In this document: piece by piece, positions 7,743 to 14,336 of the stretch
Position numbering within the stretch: position 1 is the first letter of the stretch
How the letters are laid out: each line of letters starts with the position of its first letter
Assembly: GCA_019311115.1 (NCBI GenBank)
Contig: JAFDDB010000007.1
Location: 1-59,995 of the forward strand
DNA length: 59,995 nt
Direction: 5' to 3'
Source: Deltaproteobacteria bacterium
GTDB taxonomy: Bacteria > Myxococcota_A > UBA9160 > SZUA-336
Translations under genes and position numbers: made by a program
The notes under the pieces: generated by a model
The model's database searches: none
Told to the model about the DNA's origin: nothing
What the model saw: only the letters and a program-made list of their open reading frames with translations

Positions 7743-8501
7743 CTAGCGGGCAGCCTGCCCTTCCGGCGCGAAATCGACCAGTACCCCCGCATCACTCTCA
7801 GGACGTTCGAGTAGGTTGAGTGCAGCTTCGATCACGGCGTGCTGTCGATCCGGCTCGTCGGCGGCGTCGAGCGGAAAGCCGTGCGCGAACGGAACCCAGA
7901 GAGCGCGCGGAGGCCTCACCCTCTCCGCCACGTACCGCAGCAGCTGCACGGTCACCGTCGAGATGCCCTGCCGCTCGAGCTCCGCCGCGACCAGGCCGAC
8001 CGCCTGGTTGCACATGGGTCAGACCGGGGCGAGCAGCGCGACGTCGACGCCGTCGTCGACGAGAGCGCGCGCGGCGGCGGGCGCGGTGTCGCGCACGAGC
8101 CGGCCAGGCGCCGTGATGCTCCCCATGAAGCTCAGGTGCCGGCGGTTCACGGAGCCGACCCGCCCCCGCGCTACCAGCTCGCGAATGCGGTCGAGCGGAA
8201 AGGCCAGGTTCGGATCCCGGCTCATCGCGGTGTGGTCGAAGGCCTCGCTGCGGTGCGTGTCGACGAGCACGTGAGCCTCGGTCTCCGACGGGATGTCGCG
8301 GAACGACGGATCTCCTCCCCGCCTGGACTCGTCGAACGGATCCTGGCCGGGGAGCACGAAGCCCGCGCTGGAGACGAGCGCCAGCCGGCTCTGCGAGAGT
8401 GGGCGGCGCAACGGCGTCCAGGGAATCGGATCGATCCGGCGCCAGCGGTACGTCCTCAGGAACGCGCGCAGGCCGAACGAGAACTCCGAGAGATCACCCA
8501 C
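7743..8501 (-). CDS. GrdB/PrdB-family selenoprotein 2 with UxxC motif (252 aa, Sec161)
   Basis: The ORF track splits this gene into 8019..8501 and 7743..8015, but the two pieces are in frame and separated only by TGA (8019-8021) and one proline codon. Read through, the junction is VALLAPV-U-PMCNQAVGLVAAELERQGISTVTV, closely matching selenoprotein 1 (LVLLAPV-U-PDCCRSVGLVARKIEEAG). Sec161 and C164 form a UxxC redox motif. The N-terminal halves also align (IPWTPLRRPLSQSRLALVSSAG versus IPWTPVQKPLSESKLALLSTAG). Start is GTG at 8501, 10 bp after the upstream VOC gene, without a strong ribosome binding site. A bSECIS hairpin follows the UGA. It belongs to the selenoprotein B family of glycine/betaine/D-proline reductases by sequence; its reaction here is unknown. 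Confidence 0.9.
7990..8006 (-). promoter_or_regulatory. Bacterial SECIS element of selenoprotein 2
   Basis: Starting 12 nt after the UGA, the transcript reads CCAGGC-GGUCG-GCCUGG: six Watson-Crick pairs and the loop GGUCG at nt 18-22. Loop and distance are identical to selenoprotein 1. The stem differs at two pairs, A-U for G-U and G-C for U-A, so pairing is kept in both. Confidence 0.88.
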
Positions 8502-8511
8502 GTCGACCGGC

Positions 8512-9093
8512 TCAGTCCCCCGGGGTCGCCTTCTTCCCGCGGTAGTGCTCGGCGTCGGCCCCGGTCGCCGGAGCGTGACGGACGTCGTCGGGCGTCAGGT
8601 CGCGCGTCCAGGCGGCGAACTCGAGCAGGATGCCGTCGGGATCGGCGAAGTAGATCGAGCGCACGAAGGTCGTGTCGTTGACGTCGTCGCTGACCTGGGA
8701 CGTGGTGTCGTCGTGGTTCACGACGCGAGTCACGCGAATGCCCCTCGCCTTCAGCCGCTCCCGATACTCCTCGATCTTCTCGGGCGCGACGTCGAACGCC
8801 ACGTGGTTCATCGAGCCGTGCGCCGACACGCCGTCGCCCTGCGCGACGCGCGGCGCCGCGATGCCCGGCGCCGCCTGCGGCGCGTCCGGAAACCAGAAGA
8901 ACGCCAGCGAATCACCGTTCCCGATGTCGAAGAAGAAGTGCTGACCGGATCCGTTCGGCAGGTCGATCGTCTTGGTGAGCGGCATGCCGAGCACGTTCGT
9001 GTAGAAGTCGACCGTGCGCGCCATGTCCTTGCAGACCAACGCCAGGTGGTTCACCCCGCGAAGCTCGAACTCCTTGTTGCCGCCCGGTGCCAT
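8512..9093 (-). CDS. VOC-superfamily protein (glyoxalase/extradiol dioxygenase fold)
   Basis: This 193-residue protein has the paired beta-alpha-beta-beta-beta modules of the vicinal oxygen chelate fold: ELRGVNHLALVCKDMARTVDFYTNVLGM, a second module starting GSMNHVAFDVAPEKIEEY, and the terminal FADPDGILLEFAAW supplying the metal-binding Glu. The two NH(L/V)A histidines complete the usual metal site. Functions in this family range from glyoxalase to ring-cleaving dioxygenase, and I cannot choose. The start is the ATG at 9093, preceded by GAGGAGG; the longer ORF-track version is not supported. It is first in the minus-strand group with selenoprotein 2, 10 bp away. Confidence 0.88.
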   Translation of the reverse strand: MAPGGNKEFELRGVNHLALVCKDMARTVDFYTNVLGMPLTKTIDLPNGSGQHFFFDIGNGDSLAFFWFPDAPQAAPGIAAPRVAQGDGVSAHGSMNHVAFDVAPEKIEEYRERLKARGIRVTRVVNHDDTTSQVSDDVNDTTFVRSIYFADPDGILLEFAAWTRDLTPDDVRHAPATGADAEHYRGKKATPGD

Positions 9094-9201
9094 CACGCGC
9101 CTCCTCGCCGGCGGATCGCCGGAAACCCGGGGGGCGGTTCGGGACCACCCCCGGCGCCCCAGTATGACAGGGCCCGGACGGGGCTGCCCTGCGCGTCCGC
9201 G

Positions 9202-9217
9202 TATGAGCGCGGTCATA
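9202..9217. promoter_or_regulatory. Operator-like palindrome D (TATGAG-CGCG-GTCATA)
   Basis: Fourth copy of the dyad, in the divergent region between the VOC gene and the ferredoxin gene, about 54 bp upstream of the ferredoxin start. One mismatch to TATGAC-N4-GTCATA. A lone half-site TATGAC lies at 9163. Confidence 0.52.
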
Positions 9218-9270
9218 CCCGGGTCTGGCTCGCTGACAGTAGCGTCAGTGACCCGGTTGGAGGCAATTCC

Positions 9271-9537
9271 TTGCGCCAGTTCAGCGTCGACGAATCCCTG
9301 TGCATCGGCTGCGGGCTGTGCCACGAGCGCGCGCCGGACAACGTCGAGATCCCCCCGGGGGCGGCCGCCGCGCGCGTGACGCTGCAGCCTCGGACCGACG
9401 AGGAAGAGGAGGCCTGCGAGGAGGCCGCCGACTACTGCCCGACGGGCGGCATCCACGAGGTCTCCGGCGACATGTCCGCGTCCACGCCCGATGACGAGAA
9501 GAGTTTGGCCGAGAACCTGGACGCGGCCGCATCCTAG
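9271..9537 (+). CDS. Small ferredoxin, single [4Fe-4S] or [3Fe-4S] cluster (88 aa)
   Basis: The 88-residue acidic protein has CIGCGLC (C11, C14, C17) near the N-terminus and the partner cysteine in DYCPTGG (C56-Pro), the layout of one-cluster bacterial ferredoxins. Such proteins pass electrons to class I P450s. I place the start at the TTG at 9271, seven bases after GGAGG; the ORF-track start at 8293 is spurious. It is encoded divergently from the VOC/selenoprotein group and shares an operator-like palindrome with the P450 gene, so P450 partner is the most likely role. Transfer of electrons to the diiron protein 52 bp downstream is an alternative. Confidence 0.85.
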   Translation: MRQFSVDESLCIGCGLCHERAPDNVEIPPGAAAARVTLQPRTDEEEEACEEAADYCPTGGIHEVSGDMSASTPDDEKSLAENLDAAAS

Positions 9538-9589
9538 AAGCGACCGCCCTGCGCCCTACCCCTTCCGAACCACTCCGAGGGAGCACGAA

Positions 9590-10552
9590 ATGGCGACGAT
9601 CGAGGAGGTTCTCACCCCCGTCCGAACGCTCTGGAAGTTCGACTACGGGACCCACAACAAGGCGCTGCGCGACCTGTACGAGGTCGCGAAGAAGGAGCAG
9701 TGGAACGCGGCGACCGACGTGCCGTGGGACCGCGAGATCGACACGAGCGGCGACATCCTGGACCCGCGCCAGGACATGTTCCAGGACTTCGACTTCGTCA
9801 AGGCCCTGCCCGACGACCAGCGCACCGAGCTTTCGGTACGGCGCGCGGCCTGGACCCTGTCGCAGTTCCTGCACGGTGAGCAGGGAGCGCTGCTCTGCTG
9901 CGGCCAGTTGGTCGAGGTGGTGCCCGACATCGACGGCAAGCTCTACGCCGCCACGCAGGTGGTCGACGAGGCACGGCACGTCGAGGTCTTCTACCGCTAC
10001 ATCCAGCGGCTCGACCGGGTCTACCCGATCGACCCCAATCTGCAGGCCGTGATCAACGCGATCCTGCAGGCGGATCTCTGGCAGATGAAGTGCGTCGGCA
10101 TGCAGGTCATCGTCGAAGGGCTGGCGATGGGCTCCTTCAAGATCATGAAGGAGGGCACGCGCGACGAGCTGCTCAGGAAGATCGTGGAGCTGACGGCGAT
10201 GGACGAGGCGCGGCACGTCTCGTACGGCCTGATCTACATGAAGGACGAGCTGCCGCGTATGCCCGACCCGGACCGCGAGCGCGTCGAGGACTTCGCGCTC
10301 ATGGCCGTTCAGACGATGGTGAACAGTGGGCGTGGCAGCGGCGGCCAGAGCTCGCAGGCGGCGCTCTTCGCGGACCTCGACATCGACATGGCGGCCGCCG
10401 TGACCGAGGTCCAGGAGAAGATGGCCGACCCGGAGTTCCGGGCGCAGCGCCCCAACGCGTTCCGCGACTACGTGATTCCCCAGTTGCTCCGGCTCGGCAT
10501 CATCAGCGACCGGACCGCCCCGCAGTACCGCGAGATGGGCTTCGAGGTCTGA
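9590..10552 (+). CDS. Ferritin-like diiron protein 1 (320 aa)
   Basis: The 320-residue helical protein carries two carboxylate-histidine motifs of diiron oxidases/ferritin-like proteins: LHGEQGALLCC, then TQVVDEARHVEVF, and later AMDEARHVSYG. This is the four-carboxylate, two-histidine layout of ribonucleotide-reductase-R2-like and AurF-like folds. The reaction could be substrate oxidation or oxygen/peroxide removal. The start is the ATG at 9590 with a GAGGGAG ribosome binding site. A shorter relative with the same TQVVDEARH motif is encoded at 11847. It follows the ferredoxin by 52 bp on the same strand, so the pair may form an electron-transfer unit. Confidence 0.8.
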   Translation: MATIEEVLTPVRTLWKFDYGTHNKALRDLYEVAKKEQWNAATDVPWDREIDTSGDILDPRQDMFQDFDFVKALPDDQRTELSVRRAAWTLSQFLHGEQGALLCCGQLVEVVPDIDGKLYAATQVVDEARHVEVFYRYIQRLDRVYPIDPNLQAVINAILQADLWQMKCVGMQVIVEGLAMGSFKIMKEGTRDELLRKIVELTAMDEARHVSYGLIYMKDELPRMPDPDRERVEDFALMAVQTMVNSGRGSGGQSSQAALFADLDIDMAAAVTEVQEKMADPEFRAQRPNAFRDYVIPQLLRLGIISDRTAPQYREMGFEV

Positions 10553-10575
10553 CCCTCCCCGGCGTGGCTCCAGCC

Positions 10576-10592
10576 TGTGGCGAGGCGTCGCA
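10576..10592. promoter_or_regulatory. Upstream activator-like dyad for the CBS promoter
   Basis: TGTGGCG-AGG-CGTCGCA, centred 46 bp upstream of the -24 GG of the sigma-54 promoter at 10628. It matches 12 of 17 positions of the perfect dyad at 19338, at practically the same distance. Confidence 0.5.
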
Positions 10593-10627
10593 GTCGGGGC
10601 GTCAGCGTGCGTCTCCCCGCGCCACGA

Positions 10628-10645
10628 GCGGTACACTGCTTGCAA
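10628..10645 (+). promoter_or_regulatory. Sigma-54 (-24/-12) promoter of the CBS gene
   Basis: GCGGTACACTGCTTGCAA: GG and GC separated by exactly 10 bp, with TTGCA at -12. The -24 half departs from TGGCACG at several bases. The expected transcript start lies about 30 nt before the ATG. Confidence 0.55.
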
Positions 10646-10683
10646 TCTGCCCCGGTGGGGAGAAACGCAGAGGAGACCGCGCC

Positions 10684-11067
10684 ATGCGCGTACAGGACGT
10701 GATGCAGAAGGGAATCATCTCGGTCAGCCCAGAGCTCGCGCTGAAGGACTTCGAAGAGCTGCTCACCGGCGAGGACATCAGCGGCGCGCCCGTCACGGGC
10801 TCCGACGGCAAGCTCGTGGGCGTCGCGTCCAAGACCGACATCGTCCGCGCCTTGGCCGAGGACGCCAGCCAGCGCGACATCCTCGCGCCCGAACTCTCGG
10901 TCGAGGACATCATGACGACCGACGTCATCACGGTGGCGCCCGACGCCGAGCTGCGCGCCGTGGCCCGCATGATGATCGACGGGAACCTGCACCGAGTGAT
11001 CGTCACCGACGGCGACGACGTGCTGGGGATCGTGACGACCTTCGACCTGCTCTCGGCCGTCTACTGA
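10684..11067 (+). CDS. Tandem CBS-domain protein (127 aa)
   Basis: The protein is a bare pair of CBS repeats: MRVQDVMQKGIISVSPE... GAPVTGSDGKLVGVASKTDIV and LSVEDIMTTDVITVAPD... LHRVIVTDGDDVLGIVTTFDLL. The first repeat resembles the CBS proteins of hypoxia/dormancy regulons. The start is the ATG at 10684 with AGAGGAGA upstream; the ORF-track start at 10090 runs back into the diiron gene in another frame. A sigma-54-type promoter and activator-like dyad precede it. It ends 7 bp before the convergent hemerythrin gene. Confidence 0.87.
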   Translation: MRVQDVMQKGIISVSPELALKDFEELLTGEDISGAPVTGSDGKLVGVASKTDIVRALAEDASQRDILAPELSVEDIMTTDVITVAPDAELRAVARMMIDGNLHRVIVTDGDDVLGIVTTFDLLSAVY

Positions 11068-11074
11068 AGCGGGA

Positions 11075-11536
11075 TCACTCCGGCTCGACCGACGTCGTGA
11101 CCACGTCCTCGCTGAGGACGCGCGGGTTGAGCGAGATGCGCTCCTCTTCGGCCATGTCCTCGCGCAGCATGCGCACGAAGCCCCACGCGATCAGCGCGAA
11201 CACCAGGATGTTCGGCGAGCCGCCGCTGCCCCTGTTCCACATCTCGGTCATGATCTCGCGCTGGCGCGCGTGCTCTTCGTGCATGCGCTCGACGCGCTCG
11301 GGACCCCACGCGTCCGCGTCGAGCAGGGCCGGGACCAGCACGCGTTCTTCCCGGTCCAGGTGCTGGTTGAAGCGGTTTCCGAGCTCGCGGACCTGCTCCT
11401 TCAGCTCGTCCGACGCGGCGTACCTTCCCTGCAGGACGCTGCGGGACAGCACTTCGACGCGGAGCAGCATGCTGCGGAGGACTTCGTGCTCGGCGAGCAC
11501 CTCTTCGAGCACCTCGATCGGGCCCAGCTTCTCCAT
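11075..11536 (-). CDS. Hemerythrin-like HHE-domain protein (153 aa)
   Basis: The four-helix HHE cation-binding pattern is visible: AEHEVLRSM, NQHLDREERVLVPALL, ERMHEEHARQREIM and REDMAEEERISL, giving the His and Glu ligands of a diiron site. Hemerythrin domains bind oxygen or nitric oxide, or sense iron and redox state. I use the ATG at 11536 behind GGAAGAGG rather than the GTG at 11551. It is the third gene of a minus-strand operon (diiron protein 2, zinc-ribbon protein, hemerythrin), with a 24-bp gap from the zinc-ribbon gene, and converges on the CBS gene. Confidence 0.85.
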   Translation of the reverse strand: MEKLGPIEVLEEVLAEHEVLRSMLLRVEVLSRSVLQGRYAASDELKEQVRELGNRFNQHLDREERVLVPALLDADAWGPERVERMHEEHARQREIMTEMWNRGSGGSPNILVFALIAWGFVRMLREDMAEEERISLNPRVLSEDVVTTSVEPE

Positions 11537-11560
11537 GGATCCTCTTCCCACCAGTGCGAC

Positions 11561-11854
11561 TCAGTACGAGACGGTGGCCTCGAGCCGCCCGCCCTCGCCC
11601 TCGATCACGATCAGCCGCGACATGCAGGGCATGCAGTAGACGCGGTCGCCCGGCCGCAGCTCTCGCGTCGAGCGGATCACTACCTTGCAGACGGGACAGA
11701 CTACCTCGTTCGGGGCCAGCGGGTCGGGCGGTCCGCCCCAGCGCCGGTAGAAGCGACGGTACTTGACGGGCACCTCGTCGAAGCCGGTGTCTTCCAGGAT
11801 GAAGCGCTGGCGCGGCGCGGCCTTCTCTGCCTGCTCGAGCAGCGGATCAGTCAT
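11561..11854 (-). CDS. Small zinc-ribbon protein (97 aa)
   Basis: I do not recognise a named family. The C-terminal half holds two CxxC pairs, CPVCKVVI and YCMPCMSRL, spaced to bind one zinc or iron as a ribbon. The N-terminal half is charged, with the aromatic run VKYRRFYRRWGG. Its start codon overlaps the end of the diiron gene by 8 bp, so translation is probably coupled. A rubredoxin-like or adaptor role beside the diiron protein is possible but not shown. Confidence 0.72.
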   Translation of the reverse strand: MTDPLLEQAEKAAPRQRFILEDTGFDEVPVKYRRFYRRWGGPPDPLAPNEVVCPVCKVVIRSTRELRPGDRVYCMPCMSRLIVIEGEGGRLEATVSY

Positions 11855-12626
11855 TCGTGAACCCCAGGCGCTCGACGGCGGCCAGGTAGAGGCGGCCCAG
11901 GTCGGTCTGCTCCGAGCGCTCGATTCCCAGGTCCGCGACGCTCTCCGAGAAGGTCTCGAGCACCAGGTAGTCGAGCTCCTTCTTCACCTCGCCGAGCCGC
12001 GAACGGACGTGCGGGGCGCGCGCCAGGCAGCGGCCGATCTCGTTCTCGCCGAAGCCCATGTGCCGCCGCTCGTCCTTGATGATCCCCTCGAGCACCTCGC
12101 GCGTCACGGGATCGGTGCGGCGCGCGTGCGTCTGGAAGGCGGCGAACTCCATCGCCTCGAGAATCACGTTCTGCGCGAACAGCGCGGCTTCCCAGTCTTT
12201 GCTCGCGACCAGCTCGAGCAGCCGGCGCTTGAAGAGCTTGAGCGGATGGGCGGCGCGGCGCTCGATCTCGCCCTCGGGGTCGCTCACCCCGATCGCCTGC
12301 AGGCGGTGGTAGAGGACTTCGAGGTGCCTCGCCTCGTCGACGACCTGCGTTGCCAGGAAGATCTTGGCCTCGCGGTTCGGCGCGAACAGGATCAGGCCAC
12401 TGGCACCCTCGAGCGCCGCGAGTTCGCCGACGCAGTAGTTGCAGAGCGTCGTGATGAGCCGGTCGCGCTGCGCTTCGTCGATCTCCGGCTCCTCCATCTC
12501 GTGGTGCCCATAGGGACGACCCGACAGGTAGCCCTCGACGGACTGGAACCAGAACTCGAAGGAGTGGACCTCTTCTAGGAACTCACTCGGCTCGAGCGCG
12601 TGAACCTCCTGGGTCGAGTCCGGCAC
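11847..12626 (-). CDS. Ferritin-like diiron protein 2 (259 aa)
   Basis: The 259-residue protein shares ATQVVDEARHLEVLYHRL with diiron protein 1 (TQVVDEARHVEVFYRYI). It has a second motif, IIKDERRHMGFGENE, and the helix GELAALEGASGLILF, so the ferritin-like diiron site looks complete. No metal ligand is obviously missing. It heads an operon with the zinc-ribbon and hemerythrin genes. A clear sigma-54 -24/-12 element lies about 85 bp upstream on the same strand. Oxygen or peroxide scavenging, or a diiron oxidation, are the likely roles; sequence alone does not decide. Confidence 0.8.
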   Translation of the reverse strand: MPDSTQEVHALEPSEFLEEVHSFEFWFQSVEGYLSGRPYGHHEMEEPEIDEAQRDRLITTLCNYCVGELAALEGASGLILFAPNREAKIFLATQVVDEARHLEVLYHRLQAIGVSDPEGEIERRAAHPLKLFKRRLLELVASKDWEAALFAQNVILEAMEFAAFQTHARRTDPVTREVLEGIIKDERRHMGFGENEIGRCLARAPHVRSRLGEVKKELDYLVLETFSESVADLGIERSEQTDLGRLYLAAVERLGFTND

Positions 12627-12710
12627 TACGGCGTCGCCGGCGTCTGGATCGAGTACGCGGCCAGGGAATCGGACATCTCGCTTCCTCCGCTGGGAGACCG
12701 ACCCCCATGG

Positions 12711-12727
12711 AGCAATCGGCGTGCCGC
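12711..12727 (-). promoter_or_regulatory. Sigma-54 (-24/-12) promoter of the diiron/hemerythrin operon
   Basis: On the minus strand: GCGGCACG-CCGA-TTGCT, one base from the consensus TGGCACG-N4-TTGCW, with the required 10 bp between GG and GC. The predicted start gives a leader of about 75 nt. I see only a weak activator-like sequence upstream (CGAGGCGTC near 12758). Confidence 0.65.
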
Positions 12728-12821
12728 CCGCGCCGCAGCCGGGCAGCCGCGTGACGCCTCGACTGCCGCGTAATGTCCTATTTCTCCCCTAGAGATGGGC
12801 CATCCTGTCACGCATCTAGCC

Positions 12822-13520
12822 TCAGAGGAGCTCGGCGGCGGCGGTCACGGGCGCGGGCATCTCGAGCGAGGAGACGACCCGCAGCTCCCCGCGGCCGGCC
12901 AGAACGCGAGCCGCCAGCGCGTCGAGCACGTCGCCATCGCGGTCTTCCGCCGAGACGACCCGCCCCGTCTCGGGGTCGAGGCGTCCCCGGACCGAGGCGC
13001 TGGCCAGGACCCACAGCACCCGGACGCGCCCGCGGCGCGCGGCTTCGAGGATGCGGTCGAGGCCGACGATCACCGCCGCGCTGTCGGGCGGAGCCGGCTT
13101 GTCGGTCTGGAGCAGCGCCAGCTGGCGCGCCAGCTCGCGCAGCGCGAACCCGTCCGCCACGTACACCCGTTCTCGCGGCGGGACCCTCAGCCGGTACGCG
13201 CGGACGCCGCGGCGATCGAGAAAGACCGCCAGCCCGCGGAACGACTCGGGCGCGTCGCGCAGGTCGTGGTCGAGCTCGGTCAGGCGGTCGGCCCACGCGG
13301 GCACGTCCGCCGCGGGCACGCCCTCGGCCTCGAGCCGGTCCGCCGCGTGGGCCACGGCCTGGCCGTAGCGCAGCGCGTTCTGCATCCGCTCGGGGAATGC
13401 CGCCGGCATGGGCAGGTAGATCGTGACGCACGGGTGCGGCTCGCAGCCCGCGAGGGCTGCGAGATCCTCGAGCGCCGGCTCGCGAAGTTCGGTGGGGGAC
13501 GAGGCCCGAACGAGTGTCAC
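12822..13520 (-). CDS. baeRF-like protein (bacterial eRF1-related family), tentative
   Basis: Coding frame is supported by GC pattern and by an eRF1-N-like opening: LAALAGCEPHPCVTIYLPMPAAFPERMQNALRYGQAVAHAADRL, as in bacterial archaeo-eukaryotic release factor (baeRF) proteins. It is followed by GLAVFLDRRGVRAYRL, by AVIVGLDRILEAARRG and by VLASASVRGRLDPETGRVVSAEDRDGDVLDALAARVL. The length of about 232 residues is short for the family, and I do not see a GGQ motif. The start is probably the GTG at 13520 (MTLVRASSPTEL), with no clear ribosome binding site. It may help ribosomes under stress, which would fit its CBS/Hsp20 neighbours. Confidence 0.6.
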   Translation of the reverse strand: MTLVRASSPTELREPALEDLAALAGCEPHPCVTIYLPMPAAFPERMQNALRYGQAVAHAADRLEAEGVPAADVPAWADRLTELDHDLRDAPESFRGLAVFLDRRGVRAYRLRVPPRERVYVADGFALRELARQLALLQTDKPAPPDSAAVIVGLDRILEAARRGRVRVLWVLASASVRGRLDPETGRVVSAEDRDGDVLDALAARVLAGRGELRVVSSLEMPAPVTAAAELL

Positions 13521-13655
13521 GGCCGGACCGCGCGGATGGGTAGGCTGTGCGGCACGGTCCGCTCCGAAAGAGCAAGCTGCGGGCCAGCCCTGGAAGCCGC
13601 TGCAGCGAGCCGCCCGGGCGGACGTGCGGCGCGGCGTCTCGGAGTGCACCCTTCC

Positions 13656-13672
13656 CGGGGCGTGCCGCCACA
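13656..13672. promoter_or_regulatory. Activator-like dyad near the CBS/Hsp20 promoter
   Basis: CGGGGCG-TGC-CGCCACA matches the perfect dyad at 19338 in 12 of its 14 arm bases, but lies only about 17 bp from the -24 element. A weaker copy, TGCGGCG-CGG-CGTCTCG at 13625-13641, sits at the usual distance of about 48 bp. Confidence 0.42.
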
Positions 13673-13678
13673 CGCGCG

Positions 13679-13695
13679 CTGGCACCGACGTTGCA
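13679..13695 (+). promoter_or_regulatory. Sigma-54 (-24/-12) promoter of the CBS/Hsp20 genes
   Basis: CTGGCACC-GACG-TTGCA departs from the consensus YTGGCACG-N4-TTGCW at one base only, with 10 bp between GG and GC. The predicted transcript start is about 27 nt before the CBS start codon. Confidence 0.7.
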
Positions 13696-13731
13696 GCTCC
13701 GCCTGGCGGGTCCGGCGGAAAAGGAGAGGTG

Positions 13732-14151
13732 ATGAAGCACGTGAAGGACATCATGGTCCGGGAAGTGGCTACGTTGAAGCGCAACGACGAGCTCAGCCTC
13801 GCCGACGACGTGATGCGGCTCGGACGCATCCGGCACCTGCCGGTGGTGGACGAGGACACGGGCCAGCTCGTCGGCATCGTGAGCCAGCGCGACCTGTTCC
13901 GCGGGGCGCTGGTCCGCGCCTTCGGCTACGGCGAGAACGCCCAGCGCCGGGTCATGAAGACGATCCCCGTCAAGGAGGTGATGACGACCGAGCCCGTCAC
14001 CACCACTCCCGACACCGCGCTCCGTGACGCCGCCCGCCTGATGCTGGACAAGAAGATCGGGTGTCTTCCGGTGTTGGAAGGCGACAAGCTCGCCGGCATC
14101 CTGACCGAGGCGGACTTCGTGGCGCTCTCCGCTCACGACAAGGGCGCGTAG
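13732..14151 (+). CDS. Tandem CBS-domain protein (139 aa)
   Basis: A third stand-alone CBS pair: MKHVKDIMVREVATLKRND... IRHLPVVDEDTGQLVGIVSQRDLF and PVKEVMTTEPVTTTPDTA... IGCLPVLEGDKLAGILTEADFV. Start at ATG 13732 behind AAGGAGAGG is clear. The near-consensus sigma-54 element at 13679 would drive it, possibly reading on into the Hsp20 gene 185 bp downstream. A nucleotide-sensing role is inferred from the family. Confidence 0.88.
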   Translation: MKHVKDIMVREVATLKRNDELSLADDVMRLGRIRHLPVVDEDTGQLVGIVSQRDLFRGALVRAFGYGENAQRRVMKTIPVKEVMTTEPVTTTPDTALRDAARLMLDKKIGCLPVLEGDKLAGILTEADFVALSAHDKGA

Positions 14152-14235
14152 CCGGCAGCGGCCTACACCGGGAGACGTCGGGCTCGCGACACGCGTGCTC
14201 GACACAGCTTGACACGAGACGCGACGTCCAAAGGG

Positions 14236-14336
14236 TTCTCTCACGAGAGATGAGCGGGCCGGGAGGCGAAGACTCCGCCGACCCCACTGAGACGAGTGCG
14301 AGCCCGATCCGGGTCTCGCTCAACTGGAGAGAGAAG
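14236..14336 (+). promoter_or_regulatory. Possible 5' leader pairing over the Hsp20 ribosome binding site
   Basis: TTCTCTC at 14236-14242 is the exact complement of GAGAGAA in the Shine-Dalgarno region GGAGAGAGAAG before the Hsp20 ATG. The same segment can also form a local hairpin TCTCT-CACG-AGAGA. Many small heat-shock genes carry RNA thermometers that work by such pairing; here it is only suggestive. Confidence 0.25.

Noticed and set aside
9233-9248. Dyad CTGAC-N6-GTCAG upstream of the ferredoxin gene
   Set aside because: Short arms, different spacing from the TATGAC-N4-GTCATA set and only one copy. Could be chance.
14267-14282. GG-N10-GC match (GGCGAAGACTCCGC) before Hsp20 as a sigma-54 promoter
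   Set aside because: It has the spacing but lacks both GGCAC and TTGC, so it is no better than chance in GC-rich DNA.
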